Part shown: positions 23,931 through 35,200 of the stretch, piece by piece
Layout: the number at the start of each line of letters is the position of its first letter
Numbering within the stretch: position 1 is the stretch's first letter
Assembly: GCF_027942865.1 (NCBI RefSeq)
Contig: NC_134517.1
Location: 17,862,009-17,926,008 of the forward strand
Length of the DNA: 64,000 nucleotides
From: Odontesthes bonariensis
Taxonomy: Eukaryota > Chordata > Actinopteri > Atheriniformes > Atherinopsidae
Reading direction: 5' to 3'
Notes under the pieces: model-generated
What the model was told of the DNA's origin: nothing
Database searches by the model: none
The model's input: only the letters and a program-made list of their open reading frames with translations
Program-made: the position numbers and the translations under genes

Positions 23931-25200
23931 CAAATTGAGTTCCAGTGGTTCACACATCGCTGCATTCTGTTTTTATTTACTTATTTTCCTTTTATTAATT
24001 TGCATCTGTTGTCCCTTGGCAGGTCAAAGCAAGCACCACAAACAAAAGAACAGTGGAGGTAATCGTGTTCGAAAGGAAGCAATGTCCCAATTAAAACCCC
24101 TTTAGGTGTTTCTTCTCGGCATACTGTAACGGTGGCGTGTCCATACTTCCCCACACAGAAGTAGCAGCTCTACTTCACATAAGTTAAAGTTAGAATCAAA
24201 GGTTTTAGCATGAAGGTGACAGAATGAACACTTCAGAGGACTCCTTGACCCTGTGGGGCTGCATCACAACTGCTGAGAGCTGAGTCTGAATCTGCCGCCA
24301 AAGCCTTTGAATGACACACTGCATTCATTTGAGGGCTACGTCTATATTTAACCGTATTTTTTGTTTATCCGTGTCTCTCTATGACAGCTATAAAATGAAG
24401 AGCCACGTCACAGGAAGATGAGTTCGATCAGTTCATTTCTTACATTTATGCGCCTTTAACGTCATCTGTTTTAATAAAAGCAGATGCATCTAATAGTTGT
24501 GTTTTTGTGATATGCTCTCTATTTGTCAGCGCAATGCTGCAGCCTGCAGGTCAAACGGAACATCTATCAGTATCTATACAGCCAATAGTTGCTGTAGTTT
24601 ATTGCAGAACTTTAATCACAGGCTGTGTTCGAGAACTTGAATTGGTCAAATGTTATTTTGGAGATTATCATGTGGGTATTCAGGAACATTTTTTAAACTC
24701 CACTCCTTAAGTCGATGAGTAGCTATCTTCCTTGTGATTATTCCCAGCATGCACCAAAGTGCTCCGAAAATGTAAAAATATATGTATTTTTCCATTAAAA
24801 GCCAGTCTGTAGTTAACAGATTGATTTTCAGTGGAGAAGTCACTTTCACATTCAACAATAGAATCCAATACTGTCAGGTTCTGCACTCGTATTAACTAAC
24901 CTAATGAGTCGTAATGGATAAATAGCTGAAAATGTACGATGAGACGGTTTTATTCTGGATATCTGTCGAAGGTTAAATTGAAATGACAAAACATCTATCT
25001 GACAATGCAAGCCTATCTATGTTTGACTGACACTTAATGACACACTTACTCGCTCAAAGGGAAAACAGATCAACGATTGGATCTTTGGTGACATGTGACC
25101 CATAGTGTTAACTTATTAACTGGAAGAGTCAACTTCTCCATATCAGGGAGTTCGTCGTGAAGGTTAGGTGGTCTCCCACGAGTTAAGACAGAGCATCAAT
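23931..25200. other. intergenic DNA upstream of the gpa33-like gene
   Basis: It should contain the promoter of the gene that starts at 25254. One octamer ATTTGCAT is at 23998-24005. No TATA box or CpG island stands out. No coding region recognised. Confidence 0.5.
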
Positions 25201-25253
25201 TTAATCATCGTTTTAATGGTTGGGTGGTTGTTATCCATTTTTTTTGGTTAAAA

Positions 25254-25305
25254 ATGACGACAAGAAGGCAATTTGGATGGCAAAAGCTATTTCTTATACT
25301 CACAG
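25254..25305 (+). CDS. gpa33: gpa33-like exon 1, signal peptide
   Basis: Seventeen codons plus one base with donor CACAG/GTAGGC. Joined to the exon at 25586 it gives a basic N-terminus, a hydrophobic core LFLILTVLP and a Cys-Cys-Trp-Ser exit, a good signal peptide. An alternative is translation from an ATG nearer the second exon (about 25531), but that would read through the acceptor TTTCCAG. Confidence 0.7.
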
Positions 25306-28300
25306 GTAGGCTTTCGGTTTGTATTCTTTCTCCTTCCTATGAACCGCTGCCACACCTTTATGGTATTATCATCACTGTTAATCATTTACCCAGTTTGTTG
25401 CTACCCAACAGGAAGAGTGCTTATATTTTACTGAAGTGATCTGTAGGTTCAAATATAATGATGTGAGGTGGCAAGATTTCTCTGGTCGTGAATATTACAT
25501 TGATTAATGGTTCTGGCAGCAGAAGTAACCATGACTGGAAAAGACATTGCTTCTGTGTTACTAAGTGTTTTCTTTTTATTTCCAGTGCTTCCCTGTTGCT
25601 GGAGTTTGCGAGTTTCTATCCCAGAGAGGGAATACAAGGTTGCAAAAGGAAATGAGATCACACTGAGGTGCTCTTTTGTCCCAGCTGTTACTGTTGGGAA
25701 CAGCTTTGTCCTCACATGGGAAGCTTTCCCTGATGTCAATGGTGACCCATTGGTAAGATGGAGATCATGGCAGATTTCTGGTAGTTGTCTGGGTAATTAC
25801 ACGTTCAAAGCAGAGAGTAAAAAGAGGGGTGGTCGTGACCCAGACCAGGAGATTCTGCTGATGAGCTGCTGTTATCATTTTGTGTTACTTGTAGTATTAA
25901 TGTTCCCAGTAAAGTACTTAACACAAAATTTTAACGATATCGAAAAATAATCTTACATTTCTATTGCGTCATTCCCGCCTAAAACAGACAACGACACCCA
26001 CTTTAGTAAATGATTGAAAGATGGATATGAGTTTTGTGCTTTTATTGAACGTGACGTGGTTCGTGTGAAAGTAACGACCTTTGTCCATGGGATGAGGAAT
26101 AAGTGAGAGGATCAGATCTGTAAACGGTAGTATACACTTTTGCTCAAATTTTGTCATTTGGTCGTCATGACTTTGACACATAAAACAATTCGACCTGTAG
26201 AATGTGCTGCAGCAGCAACGAGGCAATCCAAGAAATTGAACAGAAAATCAGAATAGTGAGAATGACTCATTCAATAATAATTCATAATTCATTTAACAGA
26301 TACTTTATATATGAATTACATTGCTCTAGATCCAGTTGTTAAGTCAGTATACTGCAAAAAATATTATATTCCCCTCAGGTGGCTTCAGAGTCTGCAGCAC
26401 ACACAATATCCTCTATTCCTATACATTTTGCAATATTAGAAACAGGTCATTGATTATTCCGGGACATTAAACGCTGCATTGTTCTGATCATAACACATGT
26501 TTTGTGTTTGCGTTTTCTTCTCCAGAAAACCGTGGCCTCCTACTTCATCAACAACCCCATTGACATTGCGCCTGCTTACGAGGGCAGAGTCTTCATGGAG
26601 GTTAACATGAACAGTGGAACGAGCACACTCCGCTTTACGGAGGTGACCATAAAGGACAGCCGAAGTTACCAGTGCAGTGTCAAAATAGCTGGTGATGACG
26701 AAGGAACCCCGGCCGCCACCACTTCTCTTGTAGTGCTGGGTGAGAATTAACACGCTGATGTGGTTTGTGTCTCCTTGTCTGTTTCTTGTGGCATATGCAC
26801 TGTGACACACGAACACTTGGGCATCTGTCATCAAGAACTCTGCTCATGTTAATGAGTGGCTGAGTAAACAATGACCTGATTTCCAAAAGGAATACATTTT
26901 TGAATGAAGCTTTTCTCTCATCTTTTACCCAAGATCATTTTTCACTTCCTGTTATTCCGTCTTAAAGCAGACATTTTGGCACTTTGCATGGTTTTTGAGA
27001 CAAAACTATTCACATAAACAGAAATCATGACCAAAGGTGGGCTGTACGGTGGTGTGTATGTTTTCATGTTCTCTCCGGGCATGCGTGGGTCCTCTCTGGG
27101 TATTCCAGCTTCCTTCCACCATTTAATACAATTCATGTAAGGTAGATTGGTGATTCTAAATTGACCGTAGGAGTGAGTGTGGGTATGGTTGTTTGTCTCT
27201 GTGTTGGCCCTGTGATGTACTGTCTGGGACTGGGATGGATGAATGGATGGACTGGGATGGGTGGATGGACTGATTGATGGATGGATGACCAAAGGTGCCC
27301 GACTTTTTGTTTTCCTCTACACGCTGTAACTGTAGTCATTGGTGCTATGCCACTACCGGAGTGATGATATATTCTATCTCTTCTAGAGCCTCCCACTCCA
27401 CCAATCTGCACGCTTCAGGGACAAGCAGACTTTTTTCACGACATCACACTCACCTGCAAGTCTGAAGAGGGTTCCCCACCACCGGTCTATAAGTGGACGA
27501 GTTACAGCGTTGGAAACATTCCCAGACAGTTTCCACCAAAGACAACTGAAAGTATGCATTTCAGCCCCTTATAAGTCTGAACCATGTGTATATATCAGGC
27601 TGCTGTTTATTATCAGTGTTAATGGAAGTGCAATTCATAATCCCAGCAGTGTTTTAGAATGATCTCAGACTAATTCAGACATTTTTTTTGTGATTCTGTT
27701 GCAGAAGATGGCGTTTTATCTCTCTTAAATATTTCAAGAGAGACATCTGGGTTCTACATTTGCGAATCAAGAAATGAAGTTGGTTTTGAGAGTTGCAACT
27801 TCACCTTAGCTGTGATGCCAAGTGAGTCTTTTATTTTTAAGATTATCTATACGCTCACCTACTCACACCGTACCCACAGGTAACATTCAGCTCTAGGCGT
27901 GTGCCCCCCCCCCCCCCCCCCAGCTCCCTTGCTGCTACTTTTAGGTTGTGTGCTTCCAAAGGAGAGTTACAGATATTTACAAGTGCTCTAATCATGATAT
28001 TAAAATGACAAAGTAACAGCACAGAAAAATATAGCATGGCAGCATTTCATGAAACTGTCACACATTAAGAACTTTGTGGTCAGATTTAGGCCTTAAAGGG
28101 TATGTGATCAGGTTAAGGCATTGGAACGTAATTGGATAGAGTCAAGAAAAAGAAAAAAAAACATGGCTTTCATTTACTTTCTCTCACCGACTGACAAGTT
28201 CCATCCCTTTGGCAAAAAAATTGCTCCTCATGAATTTTGCCACATTCTGCGATCACACCTGGTTGGCGCTTCACATTTTCCTTTGGTGTTAGGAGAAATT

Positions 28301-30316
28301 AATGTTTTTTAAGGGCACAGCGTGTTGCAGTTTTGTTGCCATCTCATTCACCTTTACAACGAAATCACAGCAACAATACATCTGCGACCAAAGGAGTCTG
28401 ATGTTCAGTTATGAGTGAGACATTTTTTTTGTCCATCCACTTAGCGGGTTTAAATGAAAACAGGGGGGGATGAACGTACAACACAAAATGAGGGGGGGAT
28501 TGGGTTCCTCCGACCAAAACTGGACTTTGAAAATTTTTCAAATTTAGAGATGAACGTACAACACAAAATGGATGTTTAATTCGCTTCCGTTTTAGTATTT
28601 AGATTGTTTGTTTCTTTGTTCATTTCCAATACTTTTGCTTCCTCTGTCAGCTACTCGTCTGGTTTGTCTTTAGCTGATTACCCCACTGTCCTGTTCCTGC
28701 CATCCACACCTGGTTTGAAATCCTTCATTACTCAGCTCTCCAACTGTCTATCGTCATGGTTTTGTGGGCGTATGACCTCTGCATGTTCCATATTCTCACA
28801 CTCTTGCCAGTATGGTACCCTCCGTGATTTTTTTGGCACTTGCTCCATTTTTGTGTCTTGTCTCTTGTTTGCTCCTTGTCTGTAACTTTACCTAGCAGAC
28901 CGATTACTTTTGTTTGACCTCTGCTCTGTTTAATGAACTTTGCGTTTTTCAGTGTTACATTTGGGTTTTCCACTTCGTGCAACTAACACACCCAAGAACA
29001 AGGTTGTGTGAAGTGACACACACAAAAAGTTCATCACAGCAAAAGGCAAATTCACATACATGTGCGGCTTTCTTGAGATACGGAGACTAGAATATGGTAA
29101 TGCCACCATTATAATGTCCTAATTCCACCTGTTACCGATTCATGATATCTTTGTTTTTATGATCTTTCTTTATGATCAGAATTTGGTGATTTTAAATGCC
29201 AAACATATTAAATCTAGTTGTAACCCATCCACCCCAAATAAATTATACCAATTGAAAACATTTCAAAAGCAGATGCAAAGGCTGGCTAAAAGGGAATCTT
29301 AGCCTTGTACTGAATGTTTGGTCTTTCCTGTGTTATCCCCAGGCAGCATGAACATTGGGGCCACTGTAGGTATAATCGGAGGAGTCATTGCAGGTCTACT
29401 GGTTCTAGGGATTCTCTCATACTGTTGCTACCGGAGGAAGAACAAAAAGGGGAAATATGCTGAAGGGTATGTGGAGCATCTCCTCGATGTTTCTTTCACC
29501 ATAAACCACTGTCAGTAATTATATAAGTGCATTGACAGTTTGTATATCTGAGTCATCTAACCATCCAGCTTTCTGTGTGTTGTGCCTCGGTTCTGTTTTA
29601 GTTCCCCTGCTGAAATGGAGTTTCACGACACAGAGATTGCTGAAGCTGGAAAGAGGTACTTGGATGATGCGCCAAACAGCGAGAAAAAGCAGGTCGACCA
29701 GGCTGAAGACAAAGATGTTGCTCCTCAAAGCAATTACAGCTTAGGAGGACCAGGGCAAAAGTTTGACGATGATGGGAACAGTCATAATAGTGGTAAAGAG
29801 AGATATGATGGAAAGGGCAATGACACTGACCCTCAGCGGTACCGTGGAAGCCGTGATCGCCTCGACGATCAGCGTGAACGCTCCGGCAGTCGCGACCGTC
29901 TCGACGATCAGCGTGAACGCTCCGGCAGCCGCGACCGTCTCGACGATCAGCGTGAACGCTACGGCAGCCGCGACCGTCTCGACGATCAGCGTGAACGCTA
30001 CGGCAGTCGCGATCGCCTCGACGATCAGCGTGAACGCTCCGGCAGTCGCGACCGTCTCGACGATCAGCGTGAACGCTACGGCAGTCGCGATCGCCTCGAC
30101 GATCAGCGTGAACGCTCCGGCAGTCGCGATCGCCTCGACGATCAGCGTGAACGCTACGGCAGTCGCGATCGCCTCGATGATCGCCGAGACCGTTGTGGCG
30201 GCAGTCGAGATCGCCTTGACGATGATCGCTATCGCAGCAGTCGAGACGATGCTAGTGACCTTGGCAGTCGCCATGGCGTCAGCCGGGATCGACTCGATTA
30301 CGGTCGATATGAATAG
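25254..30316 (+). CDS. gpa33: GPA33-like (cell surface A33 antigen) two-Ig membrane protein with repetitive tail, complete
   Basis: Single-pass type I membrane protein of the CTX/JAM-like Ig group, in mammals an intestinal epithelial surface antigen. Exons: 25254-25305, 25586-25752, 26526-26739, 27387-27551, 27705-27821, 29343-29466, 29602-30316; phases join to 517 residues. Signal peptide MTTRRQFGWQKLFLILT..; V-type Ig about 25-144 (ITLRCSF, Trp in LTWEAF, SYQCSV); C2-type Ig about 145-237 (ITLTCKS, GFYICES) with the extra Cys pair (PPICTL and ESCNF) typical of A33; transmembrane about 244-268 (IGATVGIIGGVIAGLLVLGI) followed by CCYRRK. The 250-residue tail is far longer than in human GPA33 and ends in ten Arg/Asp-rich repeats. 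Location between pou2f1 and ildr2 matches human 1q24. Other CTX-family members fit less well. Confidence 0.87.
27030..27297. repeat. interspersed repeat ending in degenerate (GGAT)n
   Basis: In a gpa33-like intron. The stretch TCTAAATTGACCGTAGGAGT...CTCTGTGTTGGCCCTGTGAT followed by GGATGGATG-type repeats is a pattern I recognise from a very abundant fish repeat. Its class (LINE 3' end or SINE-like) is not certain. Confidence 0.6.
27904..27921. repeat. 18-nt poly(C) run
   Basis: Uninterrupted C run in the intron after the second C2-type Ig exon of the gpa33-like gene. Length may be unreliable in an assembly. Confidence 0.85.
28469..28570. repeat. 22-bp direct repeat, two copies
   Basis: GATGAACGTACAACACAAAA plus TG occurs at 28469-28490 and again at 28549-28570, perfectly, 80 bp apart, within the large intron before the transmembrane exon. 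The sequence between is G-rich then T-rich. Origin unknown. Confidence 0.85.
29343..29466 (+). CDS. gpa33: gpa33-like transmembrane exon
   Basis: It encodes SSMNIGATVGIIGGVIAGLL and VLGILSYCCYRRKNKKGKYAEG. The SMN...G...CC pattern and position after the second Ig domain are as in human GPA33 (SMNVALYVG...IIYCCCC). A Lys/Arg-rich stop-transfer sequence follows the membrane helix. Confidence 0.85.
29846..30238 (+). repeat. gpa33: coding minisatellite: ten 39-42-nt units in the gpa33-like tail
   Basis: Eight perfect-length units of 39 nt encode GSRDRLDDQRER followed by Ser or Tyr, in the order S,S,Y,Y,S,Y,S,Y. A ninth unit is 42 nt (GSRDRLDDRRDRCG) and a tenth reads GSRDRLDDDRYRS. Units differ mainly by silent changes (AGT/AGC, GAC/GAT, GTC/GCC). 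Because 39 is a multiple of three, other frames and the opposite strand also stay open here; those are not genes. Confidence 0.95.
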
Positions 30317-31678
30317 TTTTAAGTTACTGAATGCTTTTTGGATACCTGGAAAATCTTTTTTGTCCATAGTAGCCTACACAATAAGAAACGAAGGTGCAAA
30401 AACGGTCCCAAAAAGTTACATTTGTTTCGTTGCTCCAGCTGTATGGTAGACACCAAAAAGTTGGTACATTTTCATACTCTCATGTCTGGAACTTTGAAAA
30501 AAATATTCTGCATCCTTAGTGACCAAAATTTACCTTTAAGTTCTGGTACAGAAATGCATCCATTGGGAACCATGACACCAATGGTCACTTTAAAATCGAT
30601 TCTACCAATAGAGTTTTTTAGACTGCGAAAGGAAGTTTGGAGTAAGCTAGAACATAAAAACCAAACTCCAGACAGAAAGAACAAAGCCGTACCAGGAACC
30701 AGCAACACCTCCAACACCCATATTTCACATGTTTGGCCAATCGGTGTATCTAAACCTTTAGGTTATCAAAGATATAAATAATAAATATCATTATTTCTTC
30801 TGGCAAAGGCACTGTCTTCGTTAACTAGACTTACTTCCACCATATAAGCAAGTCCACCAGTGACCCATTGAAATTTCCACATGATTCTTGCCAGACATTT
30901 GGTTTAAAGATACAGTTTTAAGATGAGATGATGAAAATGAGTGGTCCCTGTGTTATCACCTAATTCCATTGTTCATAATCGCAGTCATGTCACCTGAGGA
31001 GGATCTTTAACATTCGGTCATACACATTGAAGACAAGGTAAATGTCTGTCCCAGAGCACCTGGGCGTCTGAAAAGAAACTAGCCCAAATTAATGAAATAT
31101 ATTGGCCCGGCTTGTTTTCTCAACATTATGACAAAAATTCATCCATCATCCCAACCAAATTGACTTTGTTAGCTTTGGATAATGAGATAAATAACCTCTA
31201 ATCTCGAAACAATGCTAACAGAAAAATGTTTCAAACTTGGCCTTTCTACACTTCCGTAGAAAGTACACACTTGCGTCATCGGTTTTTCCATCTTGCTTGT
31301 AGATTCTCAGTCATCTCGGTCACGGTAATTCTTTGTACTTGGAATGGAGGCCTCTTTCTTTGTTTTTTGAAACCTTCTTGAAATAATTCATTTTTGACAA
31401 ATGTAAGTAGGTAATAAACGACCTGTACTGTCATTATTAATTTGCACAAATTCAAGCTTGCTACCTTGTGCAGTGATGTATTACTACTTCAAAACGTTTC
31501 TTTGTGTACTATTTTAGTTTTTGACTAATGTGTGCTTTGGGAGTAATTTTGATGAAAAACTCAATAATCTGATAATTAGCTGTTTTTGTCTAGATTTTTA
31601 GACTGTCCCTTAGATAAAACAAGATACATTACCCTTGAAATTTATGTTGGATGTGTTAAAGACCAAATAAGTCATATG

Positions 31679-31684
31679 TATATA

Positions 31685-31753
<69 letters not shown>

Positions 31754-31755
31754 AA
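31679..31755. repeat. (TA)n and (TAGATA)n microsatellite
   Basis: About 25 TA units followed by TAGATA units, in the interval between the gpa33-like gene and ildr2. AT-only composition. Confidence 0.95.
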
Positions 31756-31908
31756 AAATCACCACATGAATCCAAATTAAAAGTGAGTTTCAACTCTTTT
31801 TTCTTTTTTGTTAAATTTTCTAAGAAAAGTTTTGAAGTTGTTTGTGTGTATTTTTGTGCGATAAAGGTTTTCCCTTGAATGTAAGAAGTGTATTTTAATA
31901 TGACGCTT

Positions 31909-31914
31909 AATAAA
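31909..31914 (+). terminator. candidate polyadenylation signal for the gpa33-like gene
   Basis: AATAAA about 1.6 kb past the stop and before the ildr2 start. Nearer AATAAA copies at 30780 and 31413 are alternatives, so the 3' UTR may be 0.5, 1.1 or 1.6 kb long. Confidence 0.4.
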
Positions 31915-32282
31915 GATTAAGAAAGACTGGGTAAAACCATTCGTGGCGAGTGAAATACCTCAAATGCAACTGCAATACGTCTGACCTGATTTCATGGACC
32001 ACCTGACGCCCCCTCCCTTCATAAACAGACTTCTGTACCCTTAAAAAAAAAAATTATCCTGGAGCACACACACACACACATGAACGTGACAACCCCACTG
32101 ACCGAGCTGTTGGACTGAGCACAGTGTGGAAGAGGGCTGCCTCTGGGACTCACCTCTCTGAGAAGTGGTACAGTCCCGTTAGACGCAGCCACAGTCCGCT
32201 TTGCAGCAGCCGCAGTTATAGCGGACAACGACATGAATAACCTGCGGATAAACTGCCCTTCGCTATAAAAACGCACAATATA

Positions 32283-35200
32283 ATGAACTTTTACCGGCTG
32301 GCCATTTTACTGGGAGCATCAGGTGAGTTTGATTTCCTTCGCAAAATTGCGTTGTCTTCGCGGTAACAGCGCAACAGGTTGAGCCCGTTTAAACTTCAGC
32401 TTATCCCAGAGCTGCTGAGGTCTCGGAGCCAAAGCAAAGTGGTTGTTTGTGTTTCATATTTCGCCTTCATGCAGTCATTTGTGACAGATCTTTCATTTCT
32501 GATCGTGGTTTGACACCTTTTTACTATTATGTGAGACACTGGGGATTTTTGGGACAACCCAAGTCGTCCTTGAGCGGTTTATGGTCTGGTACTGAATAAG
32601 ATATCGACTGTATTCTGTAGCTTTATTAAGCCTATTCATTTTCCTGATGGCTTCAAGCTTTTGGAGCACAGAGTTTTGATGCTGTGGCACTTTAGTAGTT
32701 GGGTAACATAACTGATGCCCTATTACAGTATAAAGTAAAACTACCAAACATTGAAGGTTTATGCTTCTCAAATGATGTGCTGCAGTTGCAATTGTAAACT
32801 GAATTTAATCAGATATAAAAAGGGATTGAGATAAATAACTTGTGGCAAAGGGAGGATACAACAGGCCTTTGTTTCTTTACATTTACACGTAGGTACAAGT
32901 GCACGCCAGGTCCAAAGTGGACTGGAAATAAAGCTGTGATTGTGCTCACAAACAAGAAACTCTTGACAATAAGATACTCTTCTCACTTGTTGTGGATTTC
33001 TTAAAGGTTTTGGGCAAATGCTGAGAAGATCCGTTATCAGCCCGTGTTGATATATTAAGACTTATCACCTTTGTTGGAATAATGAGTCAATGTGAAGGAA
33101 TGCACTGCAGGGTAAAGGCAGGAAATGTGACAGCTTTGGAGAGGAAAAGCCTGACCGTGTTCAGGAAACGCTCCAGCAGCAGAGCTGTGACCTGGAATAC
33201 TTCATACTGTTCCAAAGGCTAACCTAATCCTGAAAGGAGGCCTTCAGTGCGAGTGCAGGTGGCAAGGATGAGGCTGCACCCTGGTCATTACCCTACAGTG
33301 AGTCACGGTAAACAATAGTTAACAGGTGTGTTCATGAGGCATCCTGAGGTCTCTCTGTTCCTCTCAACAAACCTCCTGACACCTCAAACTGGAGGCATTC
33401 GATGCAGTTGACGGAGTAACGGTTTGGTTTAAATCTGTAGCGGTTAATTGGTCCGTTCACATCCAGCTGAATAAGGCCGGACACTCCCATTGGTTGAGGG
33501 GTCTGTAACTTCCTCCCCCTCTTAGCTCCTCAAGTGGGACAGGAGAGAGGGGGAGTGGGGGGCAAACAATGGCCTACTCCATGAAAAAAAGAAAACAAAA
33601 GGAAGACTGCAACTCCTCTGTGGCAGGAATTTAGGATCTGTGTCGCTCTTCCTCCTATTTGCCGTGGACGCAAAGACGTCCGGCTGAAGTGTATCAGAGG
33701 AAGATGGTATCTGATGATGCACGACCGGCTGCACTGGTTTAAAATCAGAAAGACGAAGGTCAGCCATGATTAACACAGTAGTTTAAACAATTGCTTAGCA
33801 GAAAGAGATAAACGCTTATTTTACTTTGTTCGAAAGCCAAGAAAACCATCAAATTTTAACATCTGATGAGCTGGAACAGCAGTACATCTTCGACATTTTA
33901 CTCAAAGGATTGACTGGCATACTATTTGATTTGAGCCACTTTTTTTTTCCCAAGCCTTTGAAATTTTTCTGAAACTTTTTAACTGTTCCTCTTAGAGTTT
34001 TGGACCGCAAGATAAACAGCTAGAGCTAAAAACATCCCCCCCTGGATTCAGCTTTTTTTTAAAAACTATTTTCCCAGGATGTAAACATCAAATCGATTTA
34101 TCCTTAAAAAAAATGAAAAGCTATAATTAGATATGGTCATAATTGTGGCCTGGGAACGAGCAGGCTTGATCTTAAATCAGAGGGAAACTAGCACTTTTTG
34201 TCCATTTTAGATAAGTGTGTTAAACACAGGGTGTGTGCTCCTCTTACTGGTCCTAAGGAGAGGCAGGCTGGTGGACTTGCTTTTGTTTTGATTTCCTGTC
34301 TTCAGGGAAATGTTTGGAGTGAGTTCCTGCCCCACCTAGAGCTAATATGACTAACAGAAATTACCCATGAGCGTCTGTATCTTTCTCCCTGTGTGATGAG
34401 GCCCCCCCCCACCGCCTCTCCGCAGGCCTCCCCAGCCCCCCACGCACAGTGGAATTTGACCTCCTGACCTCAGCACCGAACAGCAGAGGAGCACCCCACA
34501 CACCTAATCTCTGTTCCTGCCATCGCTCCCGTTTTGATACGATGCAAATTACAGTTTTTCATCATGAATCATCCACAGAGATCAAGAAGAGGCATGGCCG
34601 TTTCTACAGTAGTAAAGATGTCATTTACATCTTCAGGGTGCTTTCGCGTGCACTCAGTCGCTGGCTTGTTAGGTTTCTCTCAGCCTTGTGATCTTCGTTT
34701 CTTGCCGTCTGTGTCGCTGAGGGCAGCCTGCGTGTTGAAATAACCCGTTATCATTCATCAACAACAACACTAACACCTCCAAAATTAAGAAGTAATGTGT
34801 AAGGTGGTGTGGAGTGCGGGCAGGTGTTTAAATGTCTGCCTGTGTCGAAGCAGATGACAACACAAATGCCAAAAAGAGTCTTTACAGGTGTGCAGCTAAA
34901 TGATGATCAAGTTTGAAAATGGGTGTGGTCTGACCCATGGTGATTTGATAAGGGGTAGTAAGTAGATTGAACTTTAAACTCGTTTTGTCTTTGTCTCGTT
35001 GTTTAGCATTGGTTGTAGCTGATCTTTATTTTCAAACCCATAGATATATATTTGGGATGGTTCATCTAAAAATATTACAATTGTTTAGAGCAACAATTTA
35101 TTGATTCCTCTGTCAGACGAGTGAGTCATTTGTCAATTGTTCTGATCATTATTCTTACAATTCAAGCCATTACAGTCATTTTCAAACGTACAGGTTTCAG

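Noticed and set aside
28590-28990. T-rich stretch considered as a LINE 3' end
   Set aside because: The resemblance to fish non-LTR tails is loose and I could not find a defining motif.
29846-30238. Regular 39-nt repeats resembling a CRISPR array
   Set aside because: There are no unique spacers between units, the units continue an exon reading frame, and the DNA is from a vertebrate.
29741-30449. Long open frames of about 210-230 codons in another frame and on the opposite strand
   Set aside because: They are by-products of the 39-nt coding repeat, whose length is a multiple of three. Their translations are low-complexity Ala/Thr/Ile/Val repeats with no signal or domain.
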